Below, piece after piece: positions 34,631 through 43,432 of a stretch of 64,000 nucleotides of DNA. Under the pieces are notes generated by a model. It did not search any database. It had not been told where the DNA came from and worked only from the letters and a program-made list of their open reading frames with translations. Made by a program: the position numbers and the translations under genes. The stretch lies in the NCBI GenBank assembly GCA_040754395.1, contig JBFMCL010000015.1, positions 1 through 64,000 on the forward strand, read 5' to 3'. Origin of the DNA: Nitrospirota bacterium. GTDB taxonomy: Bacteria; Nitrospirota; Thermodesulfovibrionia; Thermodesulfovibrionales; SM23-35. Position 1 is the first letter of the stretch, and the number at the start of each line of letters is the position of its first letter.

Positions 34631-36760
34631 TTGAGACTCAGGGCATACATGGTGTTCCTGTGTATTTGCATGGTGTTCGCAATGGGTATGGTGATTCCTG
34701 CTTTCGCACAGGATGTGGGGCAGGGAGCAGGAGAAGCCATCAGCGATGAACAGCGAAGAATAATCCAGGACAAACAAAGACAGATAGAGTCTACAATCCA
34801 GGAAAAACTGAAGAAACGGCCGCTTGGCAAGGAAACCCGGCAGGGGGCACCGGGTTCAAAACCGGTTACCAGCATTCCTACAGAAACGGAAATGCAGGAA
34901 GTTCCTGTTGCAGAACCGCAAGAACTTGAGCAGCAGGAAGAACAGCCTTCGCCTTCAGTCCGGGTTGAGACCAACGAGGAACCTGCTCCACCGGTAAAGG
35001 AACAGAAGCAGCCAGGGAGGCCGACCGTCAGTTTTTTCTTCGACGATGCGGATGTATTTGAGGTCGCACAGACCATTTTTGCCGACGTGCTCAGGGTGAA
35101 TTACCTTATCGATCCCCAGGTCAAGGGCAGGGTGAATTTCCGTACTGTTACCCCGATACCGAAAGAGGAGGTCCTCCCTGTCATGGAAATAATCTTCAGG
35201 CTCAACGGGATCGGGTTTGTGGAAGAAGGCGGGCTCTACCGGATAATTCCGTTGACCGAGGTATCGAGGGAGCTGATCTATTCCCAGATAGGCAAAGTTC
35301 CTGAAAAAGTCGCGATCGAGATGTTCACCTTCAAGAACCTCGACCTCAAGGAATCCATGCCTGATATCGAGAACGCACTGGGGTTGCACCTCAAAGGCGG
35401 AACTGTCAGGATCGTCCCTATTTACCGGCTGAATTCCCTAATTGTCGTTGCATCAGCCAAGGAGCATCTTGAATACATACGGAAGTGGGTCGAGGTATTC
35501 GACAGCATGTTTGCGGTGGCAAGGCCCAAGATATTCGTGTACCCCCTCCAGAACAGCAAGGCAACGCATATCGCCTCGCTCCTGCAATCTATTTTTACCG
35601 GCAGCGCGCCTGCGCAGACCTCAACGACATCATCAGCAAAGACAGAACAGCCAAAATCGCCTGGCCAGCCGGCAGCACCTGCCCCGGCGCCTGCAGCACC
35701 CAGAACCGGCGCTGCAGCCACTGTGACGGGAGGGGGGGCATTTGTCGGAGCAGAGACACGGGTTTTCGCCGATGAAATTACGAATTCGCTTATCATCCTT
35801 GCAACACCGGCTGATTATTCGTTCATAGAGGAGACAGTCAGGAAACTGGATATCCTGCCGAGGCAGGTCATGATCGAGGCGCTTGTGGCAGAGATCAAAC
35901 TTACCGATGACATGAGTTTCGGGCTTGCATGGTCGCTGAAGACCGATGTCAACATCAGCGATCTGAAGCCTTTTAATAAAGATATCAACCTTAGCGGGCA
36001 AATGGGGCAGAGGCCGTCTGTACTGTCCGGTGACGGCGCTGCAACCCTGTCCGGCTCAGGCTTTACATTCCTTGCAACCGATCCGTCAGGCATTGTACGT
36101 GCGCGCCTCGAAGCCCTTGCAAATGACTCGAAGGCAAAGGTGCTGGCGTCACCGCATATCCTTGTGCTTGACAACCGCGAAGCACGTATTCAGATAGGCG
36201 ACCAGGTCCCGATCGCAACGTCGGAGTATCAGGTTTCAGGCTCTGACACTTTTCAGAGGACGATCCAGTACAAGGACACCGGCGTGATTCTCAGGGTGAA
36301 ACCGCAAATCAATGAGGGTGGCCTGGTAACGCTCGACATATCCCAGGAGGTGTCGAACTTTTCCCTGCAGACTATTCTGGGATCCGATCAGGTCGTGATC
36401 AGCAAACGTGAAGCTGACACAAACCTTATTGCCCAGGACGGCCAGACGATCGTGATCGGTGGGCTGATACAGGAAGACAGCTCAAAATCAAAAGAAGGCA
36501 TTCCTTTCTTGAGCAAGATCCCGATTCTCGGCTATCTTTTCGGGAATACCACGGACAAATATACCCGGAGAGAACTCGTCATCCTTCTTACCCCGCATGT
36601 CATCAGGAATCAGAAAGAGGCGCATGAAATCACCAAGGGGTATGTCAAGCGGCTCAAGGGGGCTTCCGGGGAAATTCAGAAAGAGGACCTGATTAAGGAG
36701 CAGCTTACCAGAGACGGATTGCTCCTCGAAAGAGGAAAGAAAGAACAGGGCGCCAATTAA
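34631..36760 (+). CDS. gspD: Type II secretion system secretin GspD
   Basis: GspD forms the outer-membrane channel through which folded proteins leave the periplasm. I take the TTG at 34631, with GGAGG five bases upstream; the protein (709 residues) then starts with a signal peptide ending PAFA. A Pro/Glu-rich spacer follows to about 135, then N-domains (FDDADVFEVAQTIF, IDPQVKGRVNFRT, RLNSLIVVA), an Ala/Pro loop near 350, and the secretin core (LASPHILVLDNREARIQIGDQVPIATS; GGLIQEDS; KIPILGYLFGNT). The other type II genes seen here are 26 kb away, at the right edge. Confidence 0.92.
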   Translation: MRLRAYMVFLCICMVFAMGMVIPAFAQDVGQGAGEAISDEQRRIIQDKQRQIESTIQEKLKKRPLGKETRQGAPGSKPVTSIPTETEMQEVPVAEPQELEQQEEQPSPSVRVETNEEPAPPVKEQKQPGRPTVSFFFDDADVFEVAQTIFADVLRVNYLIDPQVKGRVNFRTVTPIPKEEVLPVMEIIFRLNGIGFVEEGGLYRIIPLTEVSRELIYSQIGKVPEKVAIEMFTFKNLDLKESMPDIENALGLHLKGGTVRIVPIYRLNSLIVVASAKEHLEYIRKWVEVFDSMFAVARPKIFVYPLQNSKATHIASLLQSIFTGSAPAQTSTTSSAKTEQPKSPGQPAAPAPAPAAPRTGAAATVTGGGAFVGAETRVFADEITNSLIILATPADYSFIEETVRKLDILPRQVMIEALVAEIKLTDDMSFGLAWSLKTDVNISDLKPFNKDINLSGQMGQRPSVLSGDGAATLSGSGFTFLATDPSGIVRARLEALANDSKAKVLASPHILVLDNREARIQIGDQVPIATSEYQVSGSDTFQRTIQYKDTGVILRVKPQINEGGLVTLDISQEVSNFSLQTILGSDQVVISKREADTNLIAQDGQTIVIGGLIQEDSSKSKEGIPFLSKIPILGYLFGNTTDKYTRRELVILLTPHVIRNQKEAHEITKGYVKRLKGASGEIQKEDLIKEQLTRDGLLLERGKKEQGAN

Positions 36761-36820
36761 CACGCGCAGGTATCCTTTCAGCGTTGTCTCTTCGTATCGG
36801 ATGATTATCCTGTCCTGAAC

Positions 36821-37705
36821 ATGCTGCTTGAGCAAGACCTTATTCCTTATGATGTAGCTGCACCACCCGGACAGCGGTCGATTGTCCTCGCGCCGCATCC
36901 TGACGATGAATCTATCGGCTGCGGGGGCACTATCAGGCTTCTCGTGAATGCGAAAAAATCCGTCAAAGTAGTGTTCCTTACGAGCGGAGACAAGGCAGAC
37001 CCGTCACACAAGCTGTCACGCATTGTCCACCACGGGATGCCAGGTGCAAGGAACACCGGAGGGCTGACGGAAAGTGATCACCTCCCGCGGTCGCCCTTTC
37101 ACGGAGAAGGGACGGAAGGGTCTGCGCCGATATCGCATCTGACCGGGTATGCCCTGCTGAGAGAACAGGAAGCAGAAAAGGCGCTGCACGTCCTCGGCGT
37201 GTCTGATTATGAATTCCTGCGATTCCCCGACCGCGAACTTCACCGGCATTATCATGATGCAGAAGACAGGCTGTCCCGGATTTCTGCGGAATACAGGCCG
37301 GATGCTGTGTACAGTCCCTCCGTGATCGAGCTGAACCCCGACCACCGGACAACCGCCTCGCTTGCGATTGCAATGCACGGCAGGATGGCATCGGAAAAAG
37401 TGCCCGCGCATTCCCTCCCGGTGAGACTTCTGTTCTATGAGGTGACATCTCCGCTCAGGCCGAACCTGCTGGTTGACATTTCATCCGCATACCGTGCGAA
37501 GAAAAAAGCGATCAGGAAATATGCATCGCAAATGAAACTCATGAATTATCTCGATTACATCACCGCACTGAACATGTTCAGGACCCTTACCGTTCAGGGA
37601 GTGCGGTATGCTGAGGCGTTCTGGGTCTCGGACCTGCCGCTGACCGGTGAAGCAATCGCCGGCTGGCTTACGTATCAGAAGAAGACAGAATACCGTGCTC
37701 CCTGA
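36821..37705 (+). CDS. PIG-L (LmbE-like) N-acetyl sugar deacetylase
   Basis: A 294-residue protein with the metal-binding motif LAPHPDDESIGCGG near residue 30 and the second histidine site NPDHRTT near residue 183, typical of PIG-L zinc deacetylases that act on N-acetylglucosamine-containing molecules. There is no signal peptide, so it works in the cytoplasm, perhaps on a precursor of the polysaccharide made by the nearby genes. The ATG at 36821 lacks a clear ribosome site; coupling to gspD, 60 bases before, is possible. Confidence 0.88.
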   Translation: MLLEQDLIPYDVAAPPGQRSIVLAPHPDDESIGCGGTIRLLVNAKKSVKVVFLTSGDKADPSHKLSRIVHHGMPGARNTGGLTESDHLPRSPFHGEGTEGSAPISHLTGYALLREQEAEKALHVLGVSDYEFLRFPDRELHRHYHDAEDRLSRISAEYRPDAVYSPSVIELNPDHRTTASLAIAMHGRMASEKVPAHSLPVRLLFYEVTSPLRPNLLVDISSAYRAKKKAIRKYASQMKLMNYLDYITALNMFRTLTVQGVRYAEAFWVSDLPLTGEAIAGWLTYQKKTEYRAP

Positions 37706-37794
37706 CGGGACACGGGCATTTCATGCTCCACGCAGCGGGACATAGCCGAAGCAAACACGGAGCCAGATTCCTCACTTTGTTCGGAACAAGCTTC

Positions 37795-37850
37795 GCGCAA
37801 TCTCGTCTTATCATCTGAGATTGCCACGCACCTTTCAGGTGCTCGCAATG
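37795..37850. repeat. Dispersed hairpin repeat, copy B
   Basis: Read on the minus strand from 37850 it begins CATTGCGAG, has a hairpin GCACCT-gaa-AGGTGC, then CGTGGCAATCTCA and AGATT further on. These flanks are the same as in copy A at 14539; the hairpin arms differ but still pair, as expected for a structure under selection. Confidence 0.6.
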
Positions 37851-38076
37851 ACTTTGTTATCAACCGTTTGAGTTACTTATAGCTGGATCTGTGAGATGTG
37901 CGCATCTTCACCGCTTCAGGATGAGCGTGAAGAAATGTAGCAAAAAATCCACAACATGAGCCGCAAAAACTACAACACAGACGCCATGCACGCGGTAAGT
38001 TCACGGAAATCAAGCGATCTCTGTCTGGCGCATTTTTTGCTTATCATCTTTAATACATTTGTTTTTTCGAAAAAAC

Positions 38077-38106
38077 TTGACAGTTCTCAAATGATGAGTT
38101 TATACT
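38077..38106 (+). promoter_or_regulatory. Upstream promoter P1 of the secreted-protein gene
   Basis: TTGACA (38077-38082), an 18-base spacer and TATACT (38101-38106). It would give a leader of about 275 bases. Confidence 0.6.
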
Positions 38107-38149
38107 TCATAACTACAGTATGAGTAAGGAAAAGTTAATAAAAAAATGC

Positions 38150-38178
38150 TTGACAAAGGCAACTCCTTTATTTACAAT
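38150..38178 (+). promoter_or_regulatory. Main promoter P2 of the secreted-protein gene
   Basis: TTGACA (38150-38155), a 17-base spacer and TACAAT (38173-38178). The same hexamers with the same spacing lie before the secreted-protein gene at 46417. The leader from this promoter is about 205 bases. Confidence 0.75.
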
Positions 38179-38273
38179 TTACGCAAAAGAAAAAAGTTCT
38201 TTGAGCACAGGGAGTTAATTCATAGTTATTAGCTATCATTGATAGCACTTAAAATTGTCGAGATACTACGAAA

Positions 38274-38351
38274 GTGAAGGAGGTGATAGGTAACGGCAAC
38301 ATAGCAAAAGATTGTATGTTTTTCGTTTTGCTGGTCTTAGCCCTTGGCTAA
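38274..38351 (+). CDS. Candidate 25-residue leader peptide
   Basis: An open frame from GTG 38274 to TAA 38351 encodes a basic, Gly/Asn-rich start and a hydrophobic end (CMFFVLLVLALG). Its first codons coincide with AAGGAGGTGAT, the full complement of the 16S 3' end, so that string may instead be a ribosome site or ribosome stand-by site with no useful start codon at the right distance. A related string with the codons for R-E-V-I occurs in the leader of the gene at 46417. No strong ribosome site precedes the GTG, so its translation is unproven. Confidence 0.3.
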   Translation: MKEVIGNGNIAKDCMFFVLLVLALG

Positions 38352-38388
38352 AAAAAATTAATCGCGGTTATAAAAAGGAGGTTTAAAA

Positions 38389-39696
38389 GTGAGAAAACTG
38401 ATTTTAGCATTAATGCTCAGTGTTCTGCTCTTAGGGTTCGGTTCAGCAATGGCTGCAACGTCATCCATTGACAATGTTCCCGGGGGCGGCGGATTCAACT
38501 ACTTCCATGCATCAGCAGCAGGTGACACAACACTGTTCAACCTTCAGAACGTTGACACCACTGCAATTCGCGTACACCTCACCCTGTATGACACAAACAG
38601 CAACAAAATCATCGACTTCAGCATCCCGCTTTCAAACTGGGACAACTGGGGCTGCTCAATCACCGGTGACGGCACCAACATCACCATCACCCCGCAGACA
38701 CCGTGCTATTATGTAGGCGCAAACAACGGCTGCTTCCCGCCGGTTACCGTTGCATTACCGGCAGGCGCTGACGGACTTCAGGCCGGTTACATGAGCTTCG
38801 TGGTTTCCGCTGGTGACTCAGCATTTTATGGTGGTAACCTGAACGGAGATCCGAGGGATGAGCTTATTCTCCCGTTTGCCGCAACAAGATTATATGATGT
38901 AATCGCAGGCAGGGTTGCACTTCTCAACCCGACCGCGGGCAGCGCAATCGCCATGAATTCAACAATGCTTCAGGGCTATGTGAACATCTTCAACGCTCCG
39001 GGTCTTGTTGAAGCAGCCGCGGGTGTCGCAGGCGGCTGGGATTCAATCGCTGATGTCGGCGTTCCGTTCTTCTGGAACTGCGATGCAGACATTGCAGACA
39101 CATTCCCGTCTCATGACGATCCGCTGATCGGTGTCAACATCGATTCATGGGAAATCATGCTCACCAACTGGGCAACATGGTCACTTATCGCTGATGACAC
39201 CAACGCAGGTGGCGTCGGTGACACACTCTATCAGGCAGTCGGTTCCCCGACCTGGTATGTCGGAAGGTACAATGAAACCCCGGGCACTTCCACAACCGTG
39301 CTCATCACCGTATTCCCTGCCAACAGCGGCGGATTACCGGTTGCGTTCAGCCCGGCATGCGGATTCAGCTCAAGGACCATTACCTCATTCTGCTATGATG
39401 ACAACGAGCTTCCGCTTTCAGACGCAGTAACACCGCCTGAGGTGGGAAGAATCGCATTCGGCCCGGCAGTCAACGCGATCATCGTCCCCGGGACATCGGG
39501 TGAGTGCAGACTCCTCGTAGACGCTCCGCTTCTCGGTTTCACCTACACAGAGGCTGGAAACTATGCTGACCTGTATCCTCTCTACAAAGTGGATCAGCTG
39601 ATCAACGCAGCAGACAGCTTCTTCCTCGTGACCGGTCATGCACTTGATCCAACGACCACAGAGGTTATCGAGATCGGCGTACAGGAAACCTACTAA
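38389..39696 (+). CDS. Abundant secreted protein of unknown function
   Basis: I do not recognise the family. The 435-residue protein has a clear Sec signal peptide (MRKLILALMLSVLLLGFGSA, cut after AMA), then a mature chain rich in Gly, Asp, Asn and Thr with few charged basic residues and scattered Cys, as in beta-rich extracellular or outer-membrane-associated proteins. Phrases such as TTLFNLQNVDTTAIRVHLTLYD suggest a beta-sandwich. Tandem consensus promoters, a perfect ribosome site before GTG 38389, and a strong terminator mark it as a highly expressed single gene. The neighbouring secretin makes it a possible type II substrate or surface-layer component. Confidence 0.8.
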   Translation: MRKLILALMLSVLLLGFGSAMAATSSIDNVPGGGGFNYFHASAAGDTTLFNLQNVDTTAIRVHLTLYDTNSNKIIDFSIPLSNWDNWGCSITGDGTNITITPQTPCYYVGANNGCFPPVTVALPAGADGLQAGYMSFVVSAGDSAFYGGNLNGDPRDELILPFAATRLYDVIAGRVALLNPTAGSAIAMNSTMLQGYVNIFNAPGLVEAAAGVAGGWDSIADVGVPFFWNCDADIADTFPSHDDPLIGVNIDSWEIMLTNWATWSLIADDTNAGGVGDTLYQAVGSPTWYVGRYNETPGTSTTVLITVFPANSGGLPVAFSPACGFSSRTITSFCYDDNELPLSDAVTPPEVGRIAFGPAVNAIIVPGTSGECRLLVDAPLLGFTYTEAGNYADLYPLYKVDQLINAADSFFLVTGHALDPTTTEVIEIGVQETY

Positions 39697-39716
39697 ACCG
39701 TAATCTCATACTGAAT

Positions 39717-39747
39717 AAAAAGCCCCCGGCAACGGGGGCTTTTTTTA
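39717..39747 (+). terminator. Strong intrinsic terminator of the secreted-protein gene
   Basis: Stem AGCCCCCG pairing with CGGGGGCT across a four-base loop, preceded by AAAAA and followed by seven T, so it could work in both directions. Confidence 0.92.
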
Positions 39748-40060
39748 TGGCCTGAACCGTGCTGAAAGAAAAAAAGAAATTTTCGTCACCGGGGCAAACT
39801 TCTTCTTTCAGCCATTTTCGGGGTACCGGTTGTTTCACCACAGACACGGATGCAGACTCGGTATCTCCTTGAAAACGCGCACTGCGTTCCTGATATAATA
39901 ATTACAGCAGGATCCGTACCTGTGAATATTGTGTATGCCCCGGCCTGACGATGAGGCCGATACTGAAAAATTTTTCTGTCGCATTGCCGGAATACTTATA
40001 CTGAAACGATGCGGAGTATCGTCAAGCAATATGAATCACGCAAAAGAGGAGGAAAAAGAC
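39748..40060. other. Gene-free stretch before the small lipoprotein gene
   Basis: About 310 bases with no credible gene. The only feature I support is an extended -10 promoter near 39891; a weaker TATACT lies near 40000 without a good -35. Confidence 0.5.
39869..39899 (+). promoter_or_regulatory. Extended -10 promoter for the small lipoprotein gene
   Basis: TGATATAAT at 39891-39899, with TTGAAA 19 bases upstream of the -10. It is the third TGATATAAT site in the window. The leader to 40061 would be about 155 bases. Confidence 0.4.
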
Positions 40061-40489
40061 TTGAGGAAAATACTATTGATGGTGGTGTCGGTTGTATTCC
40101 TTTTTTCATGTGCAACGACAGCAAAAAATCCGCAGGGTATCTCGAACCTCAGGGAAAGGGTTGAGGCATTCTACAAGGCAAGGGTGGCAGGTGATTTCAG
40201 GGAAGCATTCAGGTACGAGCATATGCATATCACGAACTTCCCGGAAAAAAACTATATCGCCAATGCTGCAAGATCTCCCATGGAATACCTCGAGGCAGAG
40301 ATACTCTCGATCGATCTGAAGGAGAGCCAAGACGAGGCAATGGTGAAGATGAGAATAAAATTCAGGCTTATGCCGATGCAGGGCTTCGAGAAGTTCAACC
40401 AGATACAGGACCGCACGATAGAGGAGAAGTGGGTATTTAAAGAGGGAAACTGGTACCACGTGATAAAAGGTGTGGCGAAAGAGTGGTAA
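40061..40489 (+). CDS. Small lipoprotein of unknown function
   Basis: A 142-residue protein starting at TTG 40061, chosen because GGAGG lies seven bases before it and the signal peptide then follows at once (ATG at 40031 would add ten residues). The lipobox is FLFSC, so the mature protein is anchored by a lipidated cysteine. The rest (ERVEAFYKARVAGDF..., RTIEEKWVFKEGNWYHV) resembles the small alpha+beta folds related to nuclear-transport-factor-2-like and SnoaL-like proteins, but I cannot name a family. It faces the minus-strand FG-GAP lipoprotein gene. Confidence 0.8.
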   Translation: MRKILLMVVSVVFLFSCATTAKNPQGISNLRERVEAFYKARVAGDFREAFRYEHMHITNFPEKNYIANAARSPMEYLEAEILSIDLKESQDEAMVKMRIKFRLMPMQGFEKFNQIQDRTIEEKWVFKEGNWYHVIKGVAKEW

Positions 40490-40774
40490 ATGCCATCATG
40501 TATTGTATTGATACGTGAGATTGCATGCTGCGTGCGCGGGCGGAATATTCCATGCGCCTGAACGTGGAACACGACAAGACTGTTTCGGGTATCACCCCGC
40601 ATTGACAGCAAAAAGAGAATGAACGGGAGGACCTGCTTCTTTACCGCATTCCTTGCCAAAAAAACGCCGGAGTCTTTTCATGAGCATATCTATTGTTTCG
40701 GCAATTATACATATGAAACTTCTTGAATGCGGTCATCCCCCGGCTTGACCGGACAATGACGACTTATTACGTAT

Positions 40775-42295
40775 TTACTTGCCGGGCGAATTATGAATCG
40801 GCGAGAAAATTGTGAGGGATTCCTCATGTACGTTCGATATGATGATGGACGGGTGTTCCTCCGGCGAGAACCGGCAGGTGTCCAGATATATGCCCTGACC
40901 TTCTGACTGCAGGGTTTCCTTGAGGAAGAAACCCTCCCTGCTGTTCAACCATATCTGAATCATGCTTCTCTTCTCGACCGGAAGTTCTGCGGCAAACGCA
41001 ACAACGATGTCCGGGAGGCCGTCTCCGTTTAAATCATCTGATACGATACGAACGGGGACTTTCCGCCGGGTTTCAAGGTGACCTTTCTGGATCAGCATTC
41101 CTTCCCTGTTCTCGAAGAGATAGATATTGCCGTCGCGCTCACTCGATACGGCGACATCAGGGAGCTTGCGGTCAGGATACCGTAATACCGCAATCGAAGA
41201 GAGTGCATAGCCGAGCTCATAGGGCAATTCCGGCTCAACCGGGACTGATACAAAATCAAATTCTCCCTTCCCGTTGTTTATGCCGAAGAAAATGGAATCG
41301 AAGACATATGAAGGTGAGAGGATGTCAGGGTGCCCATCTCCGTTCATATCCGTGATGACTGCGTCCTTGAATCCATTGTCGAGGGCCTTAATGCGTCTTG
41401 CATACCGCCATTTCTGTGAACCGGGAATATATTTCCCTGAACCAGGTGAAGTATCTTCCATCTGCTTCAGCTGATCAGGAGAAATCGTGGTAACTTCCTC
41501 TGTCGGAGGCGGAACGCTTCTGAGGTCTTCCCTGTTGGGCCTTGCAGGCTTCTCTGCGCCTGGCTTCTTGACCGCTTCTGCAGGGGATTTTTCTTTCTCG
41601 AGGACTTTCCTGTCTGTTGCGCCGACAGGCGGTGTAGTATCAGGTGATGCCGTGACGTCCAGTCTGTGGCGGGGATCTTCAATTCCGGGCATAAGATTGA
41701 TGCGGTGGGCGGCAAATTGCAGATCCCCCCTGTTCATGACAATGCTGATGAACGGTTTCTGGAGAGAAGTGATTACGAGATCAGGAAGTGCATCGCCGTT
41801 GAGGTCCTGGCTTTCGATATGCCATGAATACAGCAGCGCCTGGATATCGAGGTCATGCCGCGAAAAAGTTCCCCTGCCGTCATTCAGAAATACCGGGCCA
41901 ACCTTCAGCTCAGTCAGGGGGATAAGGTCAAGGTCACCATCTCCGTCAATATCGGCGGCAGTGAGAGAGGTATTATGCGGGAATGTGGCATAGGTTGCAG
42001 GGGCTGTAAACCCGCCGCTCCTGTTGTTCAGGAGCACTGCAAGCGCCTGCTTTTTGAGCGCCACCGCGATGTCATTGAACCCGTCGCTGTTCAGGTCGGC
42101 ACAGACAGGATCAGTCGGCCTTGCTCCTATATGATAGTTTTTCATGGTATACTGCGAACCCGCTGCAGGCAAGGGTTGAGCACCGGGTGCAGGCTCAGGG
42201 GAAGTCCCTGTGGTGCGGAGTGCGCAGGATGCAGCAGGGAGCAGCATGAAGACAAGCAGCAACAGCAGCAGAATATTTTTCATGATTTTTTTCAT
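40775..42295 (-). CDS. FG-GAP/VCBS repeat lipoprotein
   Basis: A 506-residue lipoprotein: signal peptide with lipobox LPAASC near residue 25, then a series of Ca-binding FG-GAP/VCBS-type repeats, each with a D-x-[DN]-x-D-G-x-x-D core (DLNSDGFNDIAV, DIDGDGDLDLIP, DLNGDALPDLVI, DMNGDGHPDILS, DLNGDGLPDIVV). Such repeats make a beta-propeller on the cell surface or in the periplasm. A Pro/Lys/Glu-rich insert at about 215-290 divides the propeller. A near-consensus promoter ends nine bases before the ATG, so the mRNA may be leaderless. Confidence 0.88.
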   Translation of the reverse strand: MKKIMKNILLLLLLVFMLLPAASCALRTTGTSPEPAPGAQPLPAAGSQYTMKNYHIGARPTDPVCADLNSDGFNDIAVALKKQALAVLLNNRSGGFTAPATYATFPHNTSLTAADIDGDGDLDLIPLTELKVGPVFLNDGRGTFSRHDLDIQALLYSWHIESQDLNGDALPDLVITSLQKPFISIVMNRGDLQFAAHRINLMPGIEDPRHRLDVTASPDTTPPVGATDRKVLEKEKSPAEAVKKPGAEKPARPNREDLRSVPPPTEEVTTISPDQLKQMEDTSPGSGKYIPGSQKWRYARRIKALDNGFKDAVITDMNGDGHPDILSPSYVFDSIFFGINNGKGEFDFVSVPVEPELPYELGYALSSIAVLRYPDRKLPDVAVSSERDGNIYLFENREGMLIQKGHLETRRKVPVRIVSDDLNGDGLPDIVVAFAAELPVEKRSMIQIWLNSREGFFLKETLQSEGQGIYLDTCRFSPEEHPSIIISNVHEESLTIFSPIHNSPGK

Positions 42296-42303
42296 AACGT
42301 TTT

Positions 42304-42332
42304 AGTATAATTTCAAAAGAGACATTTGTCAA
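42304..42332 (-). promoter_or_regulatory. Promoter for a leaderless mRNA (FG-GAP lipoprotein)
   Basis: On the minus strand TTGACA (42327-42332), 17 bases, TATACT (42304-42309). The ATG lies at 42295, so transcription would begin zero to three bases before it. No Shine-Dalgarno site is present. Confidence 0.75.
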
Positions 42333-42418
42333 TTAACTTCTGCATAACGTCAACGCGCACGAATTGCCGTTTCCCGCGGGGGAAGACCCATGGAACCTCC
42401 GTAAAAAAACACTGTCAC

Positions 42419-42443
42419 CCCGGGGTTGCCCCGGGTATTTTAT
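42419..42443 (+). terminator. GC hairpin with T-rich tail before the SurA-like gene
   Basis: CCCGGGG pairs with CCCCGGG across three bases, followed by TATTTTATT. It could be a terminator for read-through or a leader attenuator, since it sits 20 bases before GAAGGAGG of the gene at 42465. Confidence 0.4.
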
Positions 42444-42464
42444 TGTGAATGAAGGAGGACATTA

Positions 42465-43355
42465 ATGTTCAGATTCAAGTTTTCGTTGTCTGCTGCATCT
42501 GTGCTGTCCGTTCTGCTGATGGTATGCTGTTTTTCGATTGCGGGTGCGGAAGAATCCCGCATTGCGGCAAAGGTGGGAGATGAAATAATCACAGAAGATC
42601 AGTTGAGGGAATATATGGCTGCTACGAATATGGGCAGCTCGAAACCGGCGACCGAAAAAGAAGCCCTTGAAGACCTGATCACCAGAAGCATCATGTATCA
42701 GGAAGCGAAGAAAAAGGGGATAGACAGGAAGAAGGACGTACAGGAACAGCTCGCGAAAGTCGGGAGGAATATTATTATCCAGGCACTCATGAAGGAGGAG
42801 GCGGTCTTTACCCAGCCGGTCACCGAAGAGACTGCGCGGGAACTGTATGAAAAGAACTGGATGGATTCACGGTATCCGAGATGGGTGAAGCTGACCATAT
42901 TCAAGATAACCTACAAGGACAACAAATTGGCGAAGACGGCAGAGGAATATGCAGGGAGCATCCGCACCCAAATAAAGAGCGAGGAGTTTGACAGGGACCC
43001 TGAAGAGGCCATAAAGAAGCTCAGGGAGAAAGCCCCTCCCCCTGACGGTATCGCCATCACCGCTACACAGTACAAGAAGATATTCCTGCTGAAATTCAGG
43101 CAGGTCCCCGTGGTAATCGAACAGGAACCGCTGAAGATGAAGGTGGGCGAGACGAGTGATCCTCTCCCCGTCCCCCAGCATCCTGAGGTCGTGCTGATCA
43201 ATCTTACCCATGAATATCCGCAAGAGGAACTGCCGTTCGAGAAAGTGAAAAGCGATCTCGTGTTCTCAGGGGCATGGCTGCTTCAGAAGGAACGCATGAA
43301 GCAATACCTGGAGACGCACCGGAATGAGTATAACATCGAGTACCTGCTGAAATAG
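42465..43355 (+). CDS. SurA/PpiC-like periplasmic chaperone
   Basis: A 296-residue exported protein: signal peptide cut after AGA, then a SurA N-terminal-like region (RIAAKVGDEIITEDQLREYM, EALEDLITRSIMYQEAKKKG), and a C-terminal part in the place of the PpiC parvulin domain but with only weak resemblance (RWVKLTIFKITYKD..., KVGETSDPLPVPQHPEVVLINLTHEYP). It may be a folding factor for outer-membrane or secreted proteins such as those encoded next to it. Isomerase activity is doubtful. GGAGG precedes the ATG. Confidence 0.8.
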   Translation: MFRFKFSLSAASVLSVLLMVCCFSIAGAEESRIAAKVGDEIITEDQLREYMAATNMGSSKPATEKEALEDLITRSIMYQEAKKKGIDRKKDVQEQLAKVGRNIIIQALMKEEAVFTQPVTEETARELYEKNWMDSRYPRWVKLTIFKITYKDNKLAKTAEEYAGSIRTQIKSEEFDRDPEEAIKKLREKAPPPDGIAITATQYKKIFLLKFRQVPVVIEQEPLKMKVGETSDPLPVPQHPEVVLINLTHEYPQEELPFEKVKSDLVFSGAWLLQKERMKQYLETHRNEYNIEYLLK

Positions 43356-43380
43356 CTATTTCTGTCGATCAGTAGAGAGG

Positions 43381-43422
43381 AAGAAGGGAAAAGTGAAGGA
43401 CTTTTCCCTTCTTCTTTTTTTG
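43381..43422. terminator. Strong bidirectional terminator between convergent genes
   Basis: Stem AAGAAGGGAAAAGT pairing with ACTTTTCCCTTCTT over a five-base loop, then TCTTTTTTT on the plus strand. It serves the SurA-like gene and, less well, the protease gene that ends at 43433 on the other strand. Confidence 0.9.
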
Positions 43423-43432
43423 AATACAGACA

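Larger units (their letters stand above)
37706..38388. other. Gene-free stretch with repeat, two promoters and long leader
   Basis: No full-length gene is seen in these 683 bases. They hold, in order, the dispersed hairpin repeat copy B (37795-37850), unassigned AT-rich sequence, two tandem promoters (38077 and 38150), a small hairpin GCTATC-att-GATAGC (38232-38246), a candidate 25-codon leader ORF (38274-38351) and the strong ribosome site AAAAAGGAGG for the secreted protein at 38389. Confidence 0.7.

Noticed and set aside
38262-38350. A c-di-GMP (GEMM) riboswitch in the leader of the secreted-protein gene
   Set aside because: The conserved GEMM core and the GGCAAACC-type helix are absent; only loose similarity in the GGTAACGGCAAC phrase.
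40490-40774. A gene or structured RNA between the two lipoprotein genes
   Set aside because: Only fragments resembling the dispersed repeats (for example TGAGATTGC near 40515) and no open frame with a ribosome site.
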